A DNA stretch of 64,000 bases, taken from Leptospira montravelensis. GTDB taxonomy: Bacteria; Spirochaetota; Leptospiria; Leptospirales; Leptospiraceae. The stretch is from contig NZ_RQFO01000017.1 in assembly GCF_004770045.1 (NCBI RefSeq), positions 124,001-188,000 of the forward strand. The letters run 5' to 3'. Positions 18,532 to 27,354 of the stretch are shown here, one piece after another. Both the position numbers and the translations under genes were made by a program. Below the pieces are notes generated by a model that was not told the DNA's origin, did not search any database, and saw only the letters and a list, made by a program, of their open reading frames with translations. Every line of letters starts with the position of its first letter. Within the stretch, counting starts at the first letter, position 1.

Positions 18532-19652
18532 ATTTTTAGATAAAAGTATAAGACGGAAAAAATTCCATCTAGGATAGAGACAAGTATAATAGATCCTACT
18601 ACTGCCGAAGTAGTCGACTCACCAACAGCTCCTGCTCCAGATGCGGTTTTTAGACCTCGGTAACAACCGATGGAGGCAATGATCATTCCAAAAAAATAAG
18701 ATTTTAAAAGTCCACCTAGGATATCTGAAAGTCCCACCGCCAAATTCACTTGGTTGATAAAAGTTACGAGAGGAAAACCAAAACTAATGAGAACAACAGC
18801 ACCACCAATCAAACCAAACAAATTAAACACAATGGTCAGTAGTGGGGTCATTAAGAGTGATGCCACAAGCCTTGGAATGATTAGAAATTGTACAGGAGGA
18901 AGACCCATAGTCGTCAAAGCATCGATTTCTTCCGATACCTTCATGGTTCCGAGTTCTGCAGCAAAGGCCGAACCGGATCTTCCTGATAAAATAAATGCTG
19001 TCATCAGTGGTCCAAGTTCACGAAACAAGGAAAGGCCCACAAGGTTTGCAACAAAAATCTCGGCCCCAAATCTTCGCATTGGAATGGCTGATTGAAAAGA
19101 CATGATAAGTCCAAGTAAAAAACCAATCATCGCGATGATAGGGAATGCATTTACTCCCATCGATTCCGCAACTCGAAATGTATCTTTCCAACGAATTTTA
19201 GAAGGATGTAAAAAAGAACGCCAAAAAGAAACAGTAAGTTCCCCAGTAAAGGTTACTAAATATTTAAACTCTAACAAAGAATCAATGGTAAGTTTTCCAA
19301 TTTTTTCAGACCGGCGAAGACTATTTAAAAGAGTTTCTTTATTCTTTTTGCTATCATCTTCTGCAATGCTTAATCGGTATGTAAACTGATCACCTAATCC
19401 ATGTAGCACGAACCTTATTTTTCTTGTTTCGCACTCGATACGTATGAGTTTTATAAAGGATATCCCAGAAGTATCAGCTTCTAACAAATTGTTTGCTTGT
19501 ACTACCACTGATCGAGGAGGGTTTGATTTTAGGATATTATTGAAGGCAGTCCAATCTATGCCAGTTTCCAAAGCAGTGAGAACTGCCGGGAGGTGGATTT
19601 CTAAGGTGCTGCCTTCCCACAAAAAGGAGGATTGTCGATGAATGGTATCCAC
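18528..19652 (-). CDS. Mce permease (MlaE-like) with fused N-terminal STAS domain
   Basis: Membrane permease of the lipid transporter. The first ~110 residues look like a STAS domain (LEIHLPAVLTALETG, then DTSGISFIKLI), equivalent to the separate MlaB protein of E. coli. Residues 140-374 form the MlaE permease with FQSAIPMRRFGAEIFVANLV, RELGPLMTAFILSGRSGSAFAAELG and SEEIDALTTMG. The start is GTG 19652 without an obvious ribosome binding site; it is retained because the STAS domain needs it. This is the first gene of a four-gene operon, and no MlaC or MlaA gene is next to it. Confidence 0.9.
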   Translation of the reverse strand: MDTIHRQSSFLWEGSTLEIHLPAVLTALETGIDWTAFNNILKSNPPRSVVVQANNLLEADTSGISFIKLIRIECETRKIRFVLHGLGDQFTYRLSIAEDDSKKNKETLLNSLRRSEKIGKLTIDSLLEFKYLVTFTGELTVSFWRSFLHPSKIRWKDTFRVAESMGVNAFPIIAMIGFLLGLIMSFQSAIPMRRFGAEIFVANLVGLSLFRELGPLMTAFILSGRSGSAFAAELGTMKVSEEIDALTTMGLPPVQFLIIPRLVASLLMTPLLTIVFNLFGLIGGAVVLISFGFPLVTFINQVNLAVGLSDILGGLLKSYFFGMIIASIGCYRGLKTASGAGAVGESTTSAVVGSIILVSILDGIFSVLYFYLKI

Positions 19653-19739
19653 GTTTCAAACGTAATTCTAAATCGGAAGGAACCTTAGGCAAGTGATTTT
19701 ATTTTACAATCCAATCGATCGAATAAAAGATGAACAAGA

Positions 19740-20828
19740 ATGTGGAATCTCACAAGTAGTTTAATTGGTTTTTCTGCCGGGCTTTCTCTCCTTTTTGCTT
19801 GGGGAGAATTCATTAGAAAAAATACAACAGGCCAAACCAAAATCCAAGGAATGTTATTTCTCTTTGCTTCCCTATTCCAGGCACATACTTTTCTCGCTGC
19901 CACGGGGCTTTATCATTTTTTCCCACACATTTATCTGGTTCACTTGCCCTTTACTGCCTGCATAGGCGCTCTACTCAAACATTATTTTTCAGAACTTTGG
20001 GAGGAAAGTCCCAAAAGAAACCGTTTTTCTTTTTGGGAATTAGTCCCAGCCTTAATGGTAATCGTTTTGTTACTCCCTTTTTATTTATCTTCCGGAGATG
20101 AGAAAATTGCGCTTCACACAAAATACCAATCAGAGGGAGTTCCAATAAAATTTCAAATTACCATTCTCATTGCTGTTTTACCCATATTTTATGCGGCTTT
20201 TTACGTTTTTTACAATATGGTAAAATACATTCGTTTTGAGAGATTCAAAAAGTCAGCTCACCTTCGTTTGGTGGGAATTATCGTAGGGTTTGGAGCCTTT
20301 TCGAGCCTTGTCGGAATTTATACTTTATTTTTCCACCAAAGTCACGGATTGGAACTAGTTTCAACTCTTATCGCCTTGCTTCTCATCGTTGTCTATTTAC
20401 TCAGACAAAAAAGTCCGGAACTTTGGGGAGAAGTGCAGAGGATTGTCAGCGAAGAAAAAAAATACCAAACTTCCCAACTGAGTGGATTCAACCTGGAAAC
20501 CTTACAAAGTAAACTCAAACACTTAATGGAAGAAAAAAAAATCTACCGAGATGAAAATATAAACTTAGAGAAGTTAGCAAAAGAGATGGATCTTTCTGAA
20601 CATCAACTTTCGGAATATTTGAATCTACACCAAAAGAAAAATTTCTTTCAGTTTGTGAACCATTACCGTATCCGAGAAACAAAAGAGCTTTTTTCACTAC
20701 ATCCAGAACGGAACATCCTTACGATCGCTTACGATGTGGGTTTCCCTTCCAAATCCACTTTCTACGACGCCTTCAAACGAGAAGTAGGTACAAGTCCTAG
20801 CGAATTTCGGAAGTCTCTCAAAAGCTGA
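19740..20828 (+). CDS. AraC-family regulator with N-terminal membrane domain
   Basis: The N-terminal ~225 residues contain about seven hydrophobic segments (from LIGFSAGLSLLFAWG to LVSTLIALLLIVVYLL). The C-terminal ~110 residues are an AraC/XylS DNA-binding domain: the first helix-turn-helix around NLEKLAKEMDLSEHQLSEYL, the second around ILTIAYDVGFPSKSTFYDAF, ending GTSPSEFRKSL. This architecture suggests a membrane-tethered one-component sensor. It is divergent from the Mce operon and lies 115 bp upstream of the hydroxylase at 20944, either of which may be its target. A small stem (CGGAAT/ATTCCG, 20845-20864) follows the stop. Confidence 0.85.
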   Translation: MWNLTSSLIGFSAGLSLLFAWGEFIRKNTTGQTKIQGMLFLFASLFQAHTFLAATGLYHFFPHIYLVHLPFTACIGALLKHYFSELWEESPKRNRFSFWELVPALMVIVLLLPFYLSSGDEKIALHTKYQSEGVPIKFQITILIAVLPIFYAAFYVFYNMVKYIRFERFKKSAHLRLVGIIVGFGAFSSLVGIYTLFFHQSHGLELVSTLIALLLIVVYLLRQKSPELWGEVQRIVSEEKKYQTSQLSGFNLETLQSKLKHLMEEKKIYRDENINLEKLAKEMDLSEHQLSEYLNLHQKKNFFQFVNHYRIRETKELFSLHPERNILTIAYDVGFPSKSTFYDAFKREVGTSPSEFRKSLKS

Positions 20829-20943
20829 TCCGGATGGACCCGATCGGAATCTTTTTTTATTCCGGCTTTACCAATCCGGTCGATTTAGGTTTGGATTATT
20901 GTTAGAATAGATTCATTCTTGGAACAGAGGGTTAGGAAAGTTT

Positions 20944-21807
20944 ATGTTTGGTGGACCGGTTCAGTGTGATTTAGTTTTAGATTGTGTTACCAAAATTGGT
21001 TTTACACAAGGAGTTTTGAATTTCCTTCGTTATTACCCAATTGCAGGATTTGCATTTTTACTATTCTATGTTTGGCGAAAGGATTTTTTTGAAACTTATC
21101 GCATCCAAAAGGTATATCCCAAAGTAGAAAAGGTTTGGAAAGAATTTCGCCAATCAGCTGTTACATTAATTGTATTTACATTGATTGCTACTACTAATAT
21201 CACTTTGATGAAAGCAAAAATAGTTCCGAGTGCTGTTTACTTTGGGCCGCTGTCTGGTTTTGCGGGGATCGGATATATTTGTTTAAGTTTTATACTGATT
21301 ACTATCTGGCATGAGACTTGGTTCTATTGGATGCATAGATTTGCTCACATTAAAAAAGTATACCCACATGTTCATTCGGAACACCACCAATCAGTAAACC
21401 CTTCTCCCCTCGCAGCCTATCGGTTCCAGGCAACAGAAGCTTTTTTAGAAGCAATTTACATTGTTCCTTTTGTTATGTTTGTTCCTGTCCATTTTTATGT
21501 AGTTTTATTCCATACTTTTTATGCCATGATCCTCAACATTTGGTGGCATTTGGGTTATGAATTTTTTCCAAAAGGTTGGGCCTCTCATCCGATTACCAAA
21601 TGGATCAACACATCCACTCACCATAACCTTCATCACCAAAAGTTCCAAGGCAACTACTCCCTCTATTTCAATGTTTGGGACAGACTCATGGGAACCAACT
21701 TCCCTAATTATGAATCTTACTACGAGCAAGTCACAGCGGAAAGGGATAAAAAACGAAACGAACAAAAACTAATAAAGAATGCAGAAGCAGAAGTTTTAGT
21801 TTCTTGA
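20944..21807 (+). CDS. sterol desaturase/fatty acid hydroxylase superfamily protein
   Basis: Membrane di-iron hydroxylase of 287 residues. Four hydrophobic segments carry the His boxes: HRFAH in FYWMHRFAH, HSEHH, and THHNLHHQKF near the C-terminus, followed by FNVWDRLMGTN. The start ATG has an AGGAAAG ribosome binding site. The length matches C-5 desaturase/carotenoid-hydroxylase-like bacterial members. Substrate unknown, probably a lipid. It shares the family, but little length or detail, with the protein at 14876. The AraC regulator directly upstream may control it. Confidence 0.83.
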   Translation: MFGGPVQCDLVLDCVTKIGFTQGVLNFLRYYPIAGFAFLLFYVWRKDFFETYRIQKVYPKVEKVWKEFRQSAVTLIVFTLIATTNITLMKAKIVPSAVYFGPLSGFAGIGYICLSFILITIWHETWFYWMHRFAHIKKVYPHVHSEHHQSVNPSPLAAYRFQATEAFLEAIYIVPFVMFVPVHFYVVLFHTFYAMILNIWWHLGYEFFPKGWASHPITKWINTSTHHNLHHQKFQGNYSLYFNVWDRLMGTNFPNYESYYEQVTAERDKKRNEQKLIKNAEAEVLVS

Positions 21808-21815
21808 AAAATTAT

Positions 21816-21846
21816 AGGGTCATCAACCAATTAAAATGGTGACCCT
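21816..21846. terminator. hairpin after the hydroxylase gene
   Basis: AGGGTCA (21816-21822) pairs with TGACCCT (21840-21846) across a 17-base loop. There is no U-tract on the plus strand, so it is at best a weak terminator. Confidence 0.35.
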
Positions 21847-21916
21847 GTTAGCTGGAAGATGATTATGTTTTCTCACCAAAAATCTATTTTTACAGATTCA
21901 TAATGAATTATCTGTC

Positions 21917-21934
21917 GATTTAAATATTTAAATC
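21917..21934. repeat. 18-bp perfect palindrome upstream of the restriction-modification-like genes
   Basis: GATTTAAATATTTAAATC is fully self-complementary. A second small inverted repeat GGCTA/TAGCC lies at 21939-21953. Both are in the 194-bp gap before the methyltransferase start at 22002 and could be an operator for the cassette. Confidence 0.45.
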
Positions 21935-22001
21935 TCAAGGCTAATTACTAGCCAAGAATATGAATGCAATTATATCATTATGAGATTTACTTGGCATTAG
22001 G

Positions 22002-23282
22002 ATGAATAGTGAACAGCTTTTGTTTGATGACTTAAATTCAACTTATCCTGCCAATAGTACTACATTTGCTGACAATATGAAGTTACCTGTCCATCGATGG
22101 TTTCGGTACTCGGCTGGTTTTTCAGCTGAATGGACAAAATTTTTGATCGCTGCAAATTCATCTAAAAAAACTAAAATCCTTGATCCTTTTGCAGGTTCTG
22201 GAACAACCCTAGTATCTTCAAATGAAATGGATGTTACATCGTTTGGATATGAAACTCACCCCTTTGTCAATAGAATTGCAAAAGTAAAATTAAACCATAA
22301 CCCTAACATAAAAAAACTAACAAAACTATTTAACCATGTAATTACTGATAAAAGTAAATCTCGATTTCTCTATGAAAACCAACCAGAATTATTAAGAAAG
22401 TGTTATACTGAAGATACATTGAAAGAATTGGTCAATTTCAAATATCGTTTCGATACTATCAATGACGGCAGCATTGAATCGGAATTGGTCTGGCTAATTA
22501 TTACATCAATTCTTCGAATTACAAGCCATGTAGGTACTGCACAATGGCAATATGTTTTACCGAATAAAACCAAAACGAATAAACAGACACCTCAATTCGC
22601 AATGGAGAAAAAATTTAACGAAATAGTTCAGGATTTAGAATTTTTTCAAAACAAAAATATAAAAGAACTTGGACAAATTAAAAACCATGATGCGCGAAAA
22701 ATTGATAATGAGTTAAAAAACAAAATTGATATGGTGATAACTTCACCTCCTTACCCGAATAACTTTGATTATGCTGATTCAACAAGACTTGAAATGATAT
22801 TCTGGGGAGAAATTTCAGGTTGGTCTGAATTACAATCCAAAGTCAGAACATTTTTAATAAGGTCGTGTTCACAACATACGGCTGCTGAAAGATTAAAACT
22901 ACCAGACTTATTAAGCCAAAAAGAAATTTCTCCCATTCAGGAAAATCTTGAAGAAGTCTGCTTTGAACTGGAAAGAGTTCGAAAGGATCATGGAGGGAAA
23001 AAAACTTATCACACCATGATTGCCGCCTACTATCTTGATTTGGCGAAAACTCTTCGTTCCTTACGGCACTCACTTAAAGAAGGTGGTAAAATGTGTTTCG
23101 TGATTGGTGATTCGGCGCCTTATGGTGTATATGCGCCTGCCGATCAATGGATTGGTAAACTTGCTATCGCTGCGGGCTTCAACAACTGGGAATTCGAGAA
23201 AACTAGAGATCGAAATATTAAGTGGAAAAATCGGAAACATACTGTCCCTCTAAAGGAAGGACGATTATGGATATACGGATAA
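22002..23282 (+). CDS. site-specific DNA methyltransferase (N4-cytosine/N6-adenine type)
   Basis: Amino-methyltransferase of 426 residues. The SAM-binding motif I is DPFAGSGT (61-68) and the catalytic motif IV is TSPPY (247-251), with KMCFVIGDS near residue 365 as a further core strand. The S/TPPY form is typical of N4-cytosine and some N6-adenine enzymes. About 180 residues separate motifs I and IV, which may hold the target-recognition region. One base separates its stop from the next gene, which looks like a nuclease, so the two form a modification-restriction pair. The region appears more AT-rich than its neighbours and is probably acquired. Confidence 0.82.
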   Translation: MNSEQLLFDDLNSTYPANSTTFADNMKLPVHRWFRYSAGFSAEWTKFLIAANSSKKTKILDPFAGSGTTLVSSNEMDVTSFGYETHPFVNRIAKVKLNHNPNIKKLTKLFNHVITDKSKSRFLYENQPELLRKCYTEDTLKELVNFKYRFDTINDGSIESELVWLIITSILRITSHVGTAQWQYVLPNKTKTNKQTPQFAMEKKFNEIVQDLEFFQNKNIKELGQIKNHDARKIDNELKNKIDMVITSPPYPNNFDYADSTRLEMIFWGEISGWSELQSKVRTFLIRSCSQHTAAERLKLPDLLSQKEISPIQENLEEVCFELERVRKDHGGKKTYHTMIAAYYLDLAKTLRSLRHSLKEGGKMCFVIGDSAPYGVYAPADQWIGKLAIAAGFNNWEFEKTRDRNIKWKNRKHTVPLKEGRLWIYG

Positions 23283-23283
23283 A

Positions 23284-24141
23284 ATGGCAATTTCTTATTC
23301 ACACAAATTTGGACAAATCATTGGAGATTCTCTTGAAAAAGCGATTGAGCCTCATCTAAGAGAATTTGCATTAAAGAATAATCTATATTTAGATATTAAA
23401 GGAAAAAGAATCACACGAAAAGGAACAAAACTTACCTGGACCGATATTAACAACAACAAACATGACTTAGATTTTGTTATGGAAAAGGGTGGTAGCGATC
23501 ACAGTCAAGGTATCCCCGTAGCATTCATAGAATGCGCATGGCGACGATATACAAAACATTCAAGAAACAAAGCTCAGGAAATACAAGGTGCAATCATCCC
23601 GCTTTTCCAAAAGTACAAAAGTAATCATCCGTTCATCGGAGTTATCTTAGCAGGCGAATTCACTAAAAATTCTATTTCACAATTAGAATCATTAGGCTTT
23701 TCTGTTTTATTTTTTGATTATGAAATTATTATTAATGCGTTTAAAGATATTCAAATTAATGCATTTTATGATGAAACCACATCCGAAAAAAAATTTCAGA
23801 AAAAAATAGAGAAATGGGAATCTGCCACAGAAGTCCAAAAAAAATCAATCTATAGTAAAATTGCAGAACTTAATAAATCCAATATTTCTTTATTCTTAAA
23901 ATCATTAGAAAAATCTATAGTAAGAAAAGTAACTTCTATCAAATTGTTATCACTTTTTGGAGAGGACTATTCATTCTTAAACATTAAAAACTTAAAAAAA
24001 TTTTTAATAGATTTCAACCCCGAGATTTCAAAACTAAAATTTATCAGATTTGAAGCTATTATCGAATATTCTAACGGAGACCAAATCAAAGTAGATTTTA
24101 AGAATAATAAAGATTTTGTTGAATTCCTAGAAAAATTCTAA
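23284..24141 (+). CDS. putative restriction endonuclease partner of the methyltransferase
   Basis: A 285-residue soluble protein. The N-terminal half has a PD-(D/E)XK-like layout: acidic residues D61 and D63 in HDLDFVMEKGG, then a hydrophobic strand ending in VAFIECAWRR with E83. The usual catalytic Lys two residues later is absent (E-C-A), though R87 and K91 follow closely. The C-terminal half is Lys-rich and helical, perhaps DNA binding. Context, directly after a methyltransferase in a two-gene cassette, is the main reason for calling it the cognate nuclease. I do not recognise the exact family, and no cut site can be inferred. Confidence 0.55.
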   Translation: MAISYSHKFGQIIGDSLEKAIEPHLREFALKNNLYLDIKGKRITRKGTKLTWTDINNNKHDLDFVMEKGGSDHSQGIPVAFIECAWRRYTKHSRNKAQEIQGAIIPLFQKYKSNHPFIGVILAGEFTKNSISQLESLGFSVLFFDYEIIINAFKDIQINAFYDETTSEKKFQKKIEKWESATEVQKKSIYSKIAELNKSNISLFLKSLEKSIVRKVTSIKLLSLFGEDYSFLNIKNLKKFLIDFNPEISKLKFIRFEAIIEYSNGDQIKVDFKNNKDFVEFLEKF

Positions 24142-24316
24142 TAAACGATTTAAGAAAAAAATACTTTAAGATGATACTTTACAGGACTACCCGTAAAAGA
24201 ACATTCCCATCAAATGGGATACCGATATTTGCTAAAAAAATCCAATTCCAACTATTTTTTTTCCAAGTCCATGTCCCCTTTTTCAAACTGAAAACGTTAT
24301 TGTTAAGAGGTAAAAA

Positions 24317-24673
24317 ATGAAAGAATTCACTTTGATTTTCAGAAATAGTAACCAAGAAGGAGAAAGACCTTCCCCAGAACAAATGCAAAGGATCTTACAA
24401 GAATGGATGTCTTGGATGACCAATTTATCTGCAAAAGAACAGTTAGCTGATAAAGGAAACCGTCTAGCCATCTCTGATGCAAAAACCGTCCACCCAGGTC
24501 ACTTGGTTACAGATGGTCCTTACACGGAGATAAAAGAATTCATCAATGGTTATATTGTAGTAAAGACTGAATCGTTAAATGAAGCGGTAGAAATTGCCAA
24601 AGGATGTCCCATTTTAAAAATAGGAGGAAATGTGGAAGTTAGAAAAGTTGTGACTCCTGATGACCATAGCTGA
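24317..24673 (+). CDS. YCII/DGPF-domain protein
   Basis: A 118-residue YCII-superfamily protein (dimeric ferredoxin-like fold). The DGPF-family motif is visible as DGPYTEIKEFINGY, with the usual N-terminal MKEFTLIFR strand. These proteins are almost always encoded beside ECF42-group sigma factors, and that is the case here: the next gene overlaps by 14 bp. The biochemical role of such DGPF proteins is not established. Ribosome binding site AAGAGG. A small hairpin TCCCAT/ATGGGA (24205-24219) lies in the upstream gap. Confidence 0.87.
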   Translation: MKEFTLIFRNSNQEGERPSPEQMQRILQEWMSWMTNLSAKEQLADKGNRLAISDAKTVHPGHLVTDGPYTEIKEFINGYIVVKTESLNEAVEIAKGCPILKIGGNVEVRKVVTPDDHS

Positions 24674-25904
24674 TAAGGGAACCATTTTACTTTCCGATTT
24701 GTTTCGAAAGGAACAAGTAAAAATGACGGCTGTGTTATGCCGTCATTTTGGAATCAAAGACCTTGATTTTGTCGAAGATATGATTGCTGAAACATTCCTT
24801 AGAGCCACCGAAGTTTGGCCACATTCAGGAATCCCAGAAAATCCATCTGGTTGGCTTTACACAGTCGCCAAAAATATCGCAAGAGATAGTTTCAGGAAAA
24901 ACACAACTGAGTTAAATAATTTTAAAAATCATTTTGAGACAAACCCAAAAGAAACTTTAGAAGTAAGTTTTGAAGAGAACGTGATTGCTGATAGTCACTT
25001 AGCTATGATATTTGCGGTCTGTGAAAATACACTTTCAGCCAAAGGAAAAATCTGCCTAAGTTTACAAATACTCTGCGGGCTTAGTGTTGAAGAAATTGCC
25101 TTTGCTCTCCATTCTAATAAAGAAGCAGTTAAAAAAATTCTTTTTCGTGCAAGGGAACAACTGCGTGAATCCAATTTTGAAATTAAAAATTTGTCTACAG
25201 ATGAAATCAAATTTCGAATGGATTCCGTTCTTTTAACAATTTATCTTTTATTTAACGAAGGTTATTCTTCAAAAACCAAAGATTCGGTCATTCGTATCGA
25301 TTTAATAAAACAAGCAATGAATCTTGGTCTTTCACTATTAGAAACAAAATCAGCAAAAACGCCTGAATTATTTGCACTCATGTCATTATTTTGTTTTCAA
25401 GCATCTAGGCTCGATTCTCGAATAAGTTCACAAGAAACTGTAGTGGTTTTTCAAGACCAAGATAAGTCCAAGTGGGATCAAAATTTAATACAAAAAGGAA
25501 ATGAATATTTTTTAGAGGCGTTTAGTGTTCCTTCCAGGTCTCGATACCATTATGAAGCTGCAATTGCATATTGGCACACCCAAAACGATTCCCTGGAAAA
25601 ATGGAAATATATTTTAAGTATATATGATAATTTTTTAAAAATCTTTAACTCACCTTCTGTTTTCTTAAACAGAGTATTTGCTTATTCTAAAGTATTCGGA
25701 AAACAAAAAGCAATTGAAGAGATAAAAAACTACAGGGAAGATAAAACTCGGGATTATTTTTCTCTCTTAGGTTATTTATATTCAAACTTGAATAATGAAT
25801 TAGCTTCCCTTCATTACCAAAAGGCAATTCAAATGACCAAACCAAAAAAGGAAATTGCACTATTAGAACAAAAAATCAAAGAATTAAAATTAGAAGAAAT
25901 ATAA
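24660..25904 (+). CDS. ECF42-type RNA polymerase sigma factor
   Basis: Extracytoplasmic-function sigma factor. The sigma-2 region is at residues ~15-80 (DFVEDMIAETFLRATEVWP, then NPSGWLYTVAKNIARDSFR) and the sigma-4 helix-turn-helix at ~130-170 (GLSVEEIAFALHSNKEAVKKIL). A ~230-residue C-terminal extension with YLLFNEGYSS and TPR-like helices is characteristic of ECF42, where it replaces an anti-sigma factor in controlling activity. Total length 414 residues matches the group. It overlaps the YCII gene, as expected for the group's conserved two-gene unit. Confidence 0.9.
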   Translation: MTIADKGTILLSDLFRKEQVKMTAVLCRHFGIKDLDFVEDMIAETFLRATEVWPHSGIPENPSGWLYTVAKNIARDSFRKNTTELNNFKNHFETNPKETLEVSFEENVIADSHLAMIFAVCENTLSAKGKICLSLQILCGLSVEEIAFALHSNKEAVKKILFRAREQLRESNFEIKNLSTDEIKFRMDSVLLTIYLLFNEGYSSKTKDSVIRIDLIKQAMNLGLSLLETKSAKTPELFALMSLFCFQASRLDSRISSQETVVVFQDQDKSKWDQNLIQKGNEYFLEAFSVPSRSRYHYEAAIAYWHTQNDSLEKWKYILSIYDNFLKIFNSPSVFLNRVFAYSKVFGKQKAIEEIKNYREDKTRDYFSLLGYLYSNLNNELASLHYQKAIQMTKPKKEIALLEQKIKELKLEEI

Positions 25905-26068
25905 ATTCGCTTAACCCACTTACATAAGTTATACTCCTTTAAACCCTACTTTAAATTAATATCTTCTTTTAATACCTTATAAAGAAACAAATTTGCCGTT
26001 TGGTTCTTTTTGAATTAGAAGTTGACCGTTTTATGGAATGGATCCTTAACAGAGTTAAAAGGAAAAAT

Positions 26069-26923
26069 ATGGCTTATCATCTAAAAGACAAAGTAGTTCT
26101 CATCACAGGTGCTTCCGGAGGAATTGGAGCTGCATGCGCAAGAGAATTGTACAGGCTAGGTGCCAAACTTGTATTAACAGATATATCTCAGACATCCTTA
26201 GATGCATTAGCAACTGAGTTTACAAAAGAAAGAGTGATCACAGAAACAGTGGACGTAACCGATTGGAAATCCATCAAACAAGTGACAAATCTTGCAGTTT
26301 CTAAATTTGGAAAGCTTGATATCGTTTTTGCTAATGCTGGAATTTCATGGAAAGAATCCGCTTATACCGTTTTTAATTGCGATGCATCTGAATTTGAAAA
26401 AATTCTAGAGGTGGATTTACTTGGTGTTTGGCGCACAATCAAGTCCACATTGCCAGAGATTGTCAAAAATAAGGGACAAGTGGTTGTTACATCTTCCATC
26501 TATGCATTTACTAATGGTATGTGTAACGCACCTTATGCGACTTCTAAAGTTGGAATTGAAATGTTATCTCGTTCCCTTCGTGCAGAACTTGCAGGTAAAG
26601 GTGTAAATGTTAGTGTTTTGTACCCTGGTTGGGTTTCTACTCCCCTTACAGAAGGTGTTTTTGGAGGTGATAGTTTAACTACAAACATGCGAGAACTAGG
26701 TTTCCCTATGGTTTTAAGAAAACCAATTTCGGCTGAAAAAGTTGCAAAAGCATTTGTTTATGGGCTCATCCATAAAAAACCAAGAATCATCGTTCCGGCT
26801 CGTTGGATCCCCATCCAACTCTTCCGAGGGATTGTTGGAATTTTTTCGGATTGGTATCTTGCCAATCATACGCGCATCCAATCCTTACTTCTCGACTTGG
26901 AAAGTAGAACCAAGAAACAATAA
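26069..26923 (+). CDS. short-chain dehydrogenase/reductase
   Basis: Classical SDR of 284 residues, NAD(P)-dependent. Cofactor-binding GASGGIG at residues ~13-19, NAG motif in VFANAGIS, catalytic Ser in VVTSSIYAF and Y-x3-K in YATSK. The C-terminal ~40 residues are hydrophobic/basic (PIQLFRGIVGIFSDWYLANH), suggesting membrane association. ATG 26069 is preceded by AAAGGA; a TTG start at 26000 would add an unconvincing 23-residue leader. Substrate unknown. Confidence 0.87.
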   Translation: MAYHLKDKVVLITGASGGIGAACARELYRLGAKLVLTDISQTSLDALATEFTKERVITETVDVTDWKSIKQVTNLAVSKFGKLDIVFANAGISWKESAYTVFNCDASEFEKILEVDLLGVWRTIKSTLPEIVKNKGQVVVTSSIYAFTNGMCNAPYATSKVGIEMLSRSLRAELAGKGVNVSVLYPGWVSTPLTEGVFGGDSLTTNMRELGFPMVLRKPISAEKVAKAFVYGLIHKKPRIIVPARWIPIQLFRGIVGIFSDWYLANHTRIQSLLLDLESRTKKQ

Positions 26924-26952
26924 TATATAAATGGATTCAAAAAGAAAATAGG

Positions 26953-27150
26953 ATGTCCAAGGCAAACGAGTTTCGATTGGCACACGGTGAAAAAGGAAAG
27001 TGACTTACTTTTGGGCGTAGCATTCAATTGAATCGATATAGAGAGTATGGCCTCCATATTGTTTCCTTAGAAACAAAAGAAATACGATACTTACGAGAAG
27101 GAAGGACTCCCGTTTGGTCCTCCCGATCCCTCCAAGAACTCGGATTTTAG
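26953..27150 (+). pseudogene. possible small protein gene interrupted by in-frame TGA
   Basis: ATG 26953 opens a 16-codon frame ending at TGA 27001; the same frame then stays open for 48 more codons to TAG 27148 and reads like protein (REYGLHIVSLETKEIRYLREG). Either a ~65-residue gene has been broken by a nonsense mutation, or a shorter protein starts at TTG 27028 (40 codons). No family is recognised. Confidence 0.25.
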
Positions 27151-27184
27151 TTCCATTCTCTGCGGCAGGGATCGAGCGGAAATC

Positions 27185-27206
27185 CCTCCCCAGAACCTTG
27201 GGGAGG
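27185..27206. repeat. GC-rich hairpin in the flgB leader region
   Basis: CCTCCCC (27185-27191) pairs with GGGGAGG (27200-27206) around the 8-base loop AGAACCTT. There is no T-run after it on either strand, so it is more likely a leader structure than a terminator, but this is uncertain. Confidence 0.4.
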
Positions 27207-27354
27207 ATTGGAGGGAGAGCCCGACCCTTCCTGCTTCTCTGTTTGGTTTTAGAAACCATTGGGGCCGCCCAAAAAAAAATCGATTGAGGCGACATAAAAT
27301 ACTTTAGGAGGAAGAAAAACCGACCGAAAGGGGAAGGTAGAGAGGAAGAGAAAT

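Larger units (their letters stand above)
26924..27354. other. 431-bp intergenic region upstream of flgB
   Basis: This is the longest stretch without a confident gene. It holds a small open frame interrupted by one TGA (26953-27150), a strong GC hairpin (27185-27206), a purine-rich leader, and the flgB ribosome binding site GAGGAAGAG just before 27355. No convincing -35/-10 pair or flagellar sigma-28 box was found by eye. Confidence 0.5.
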
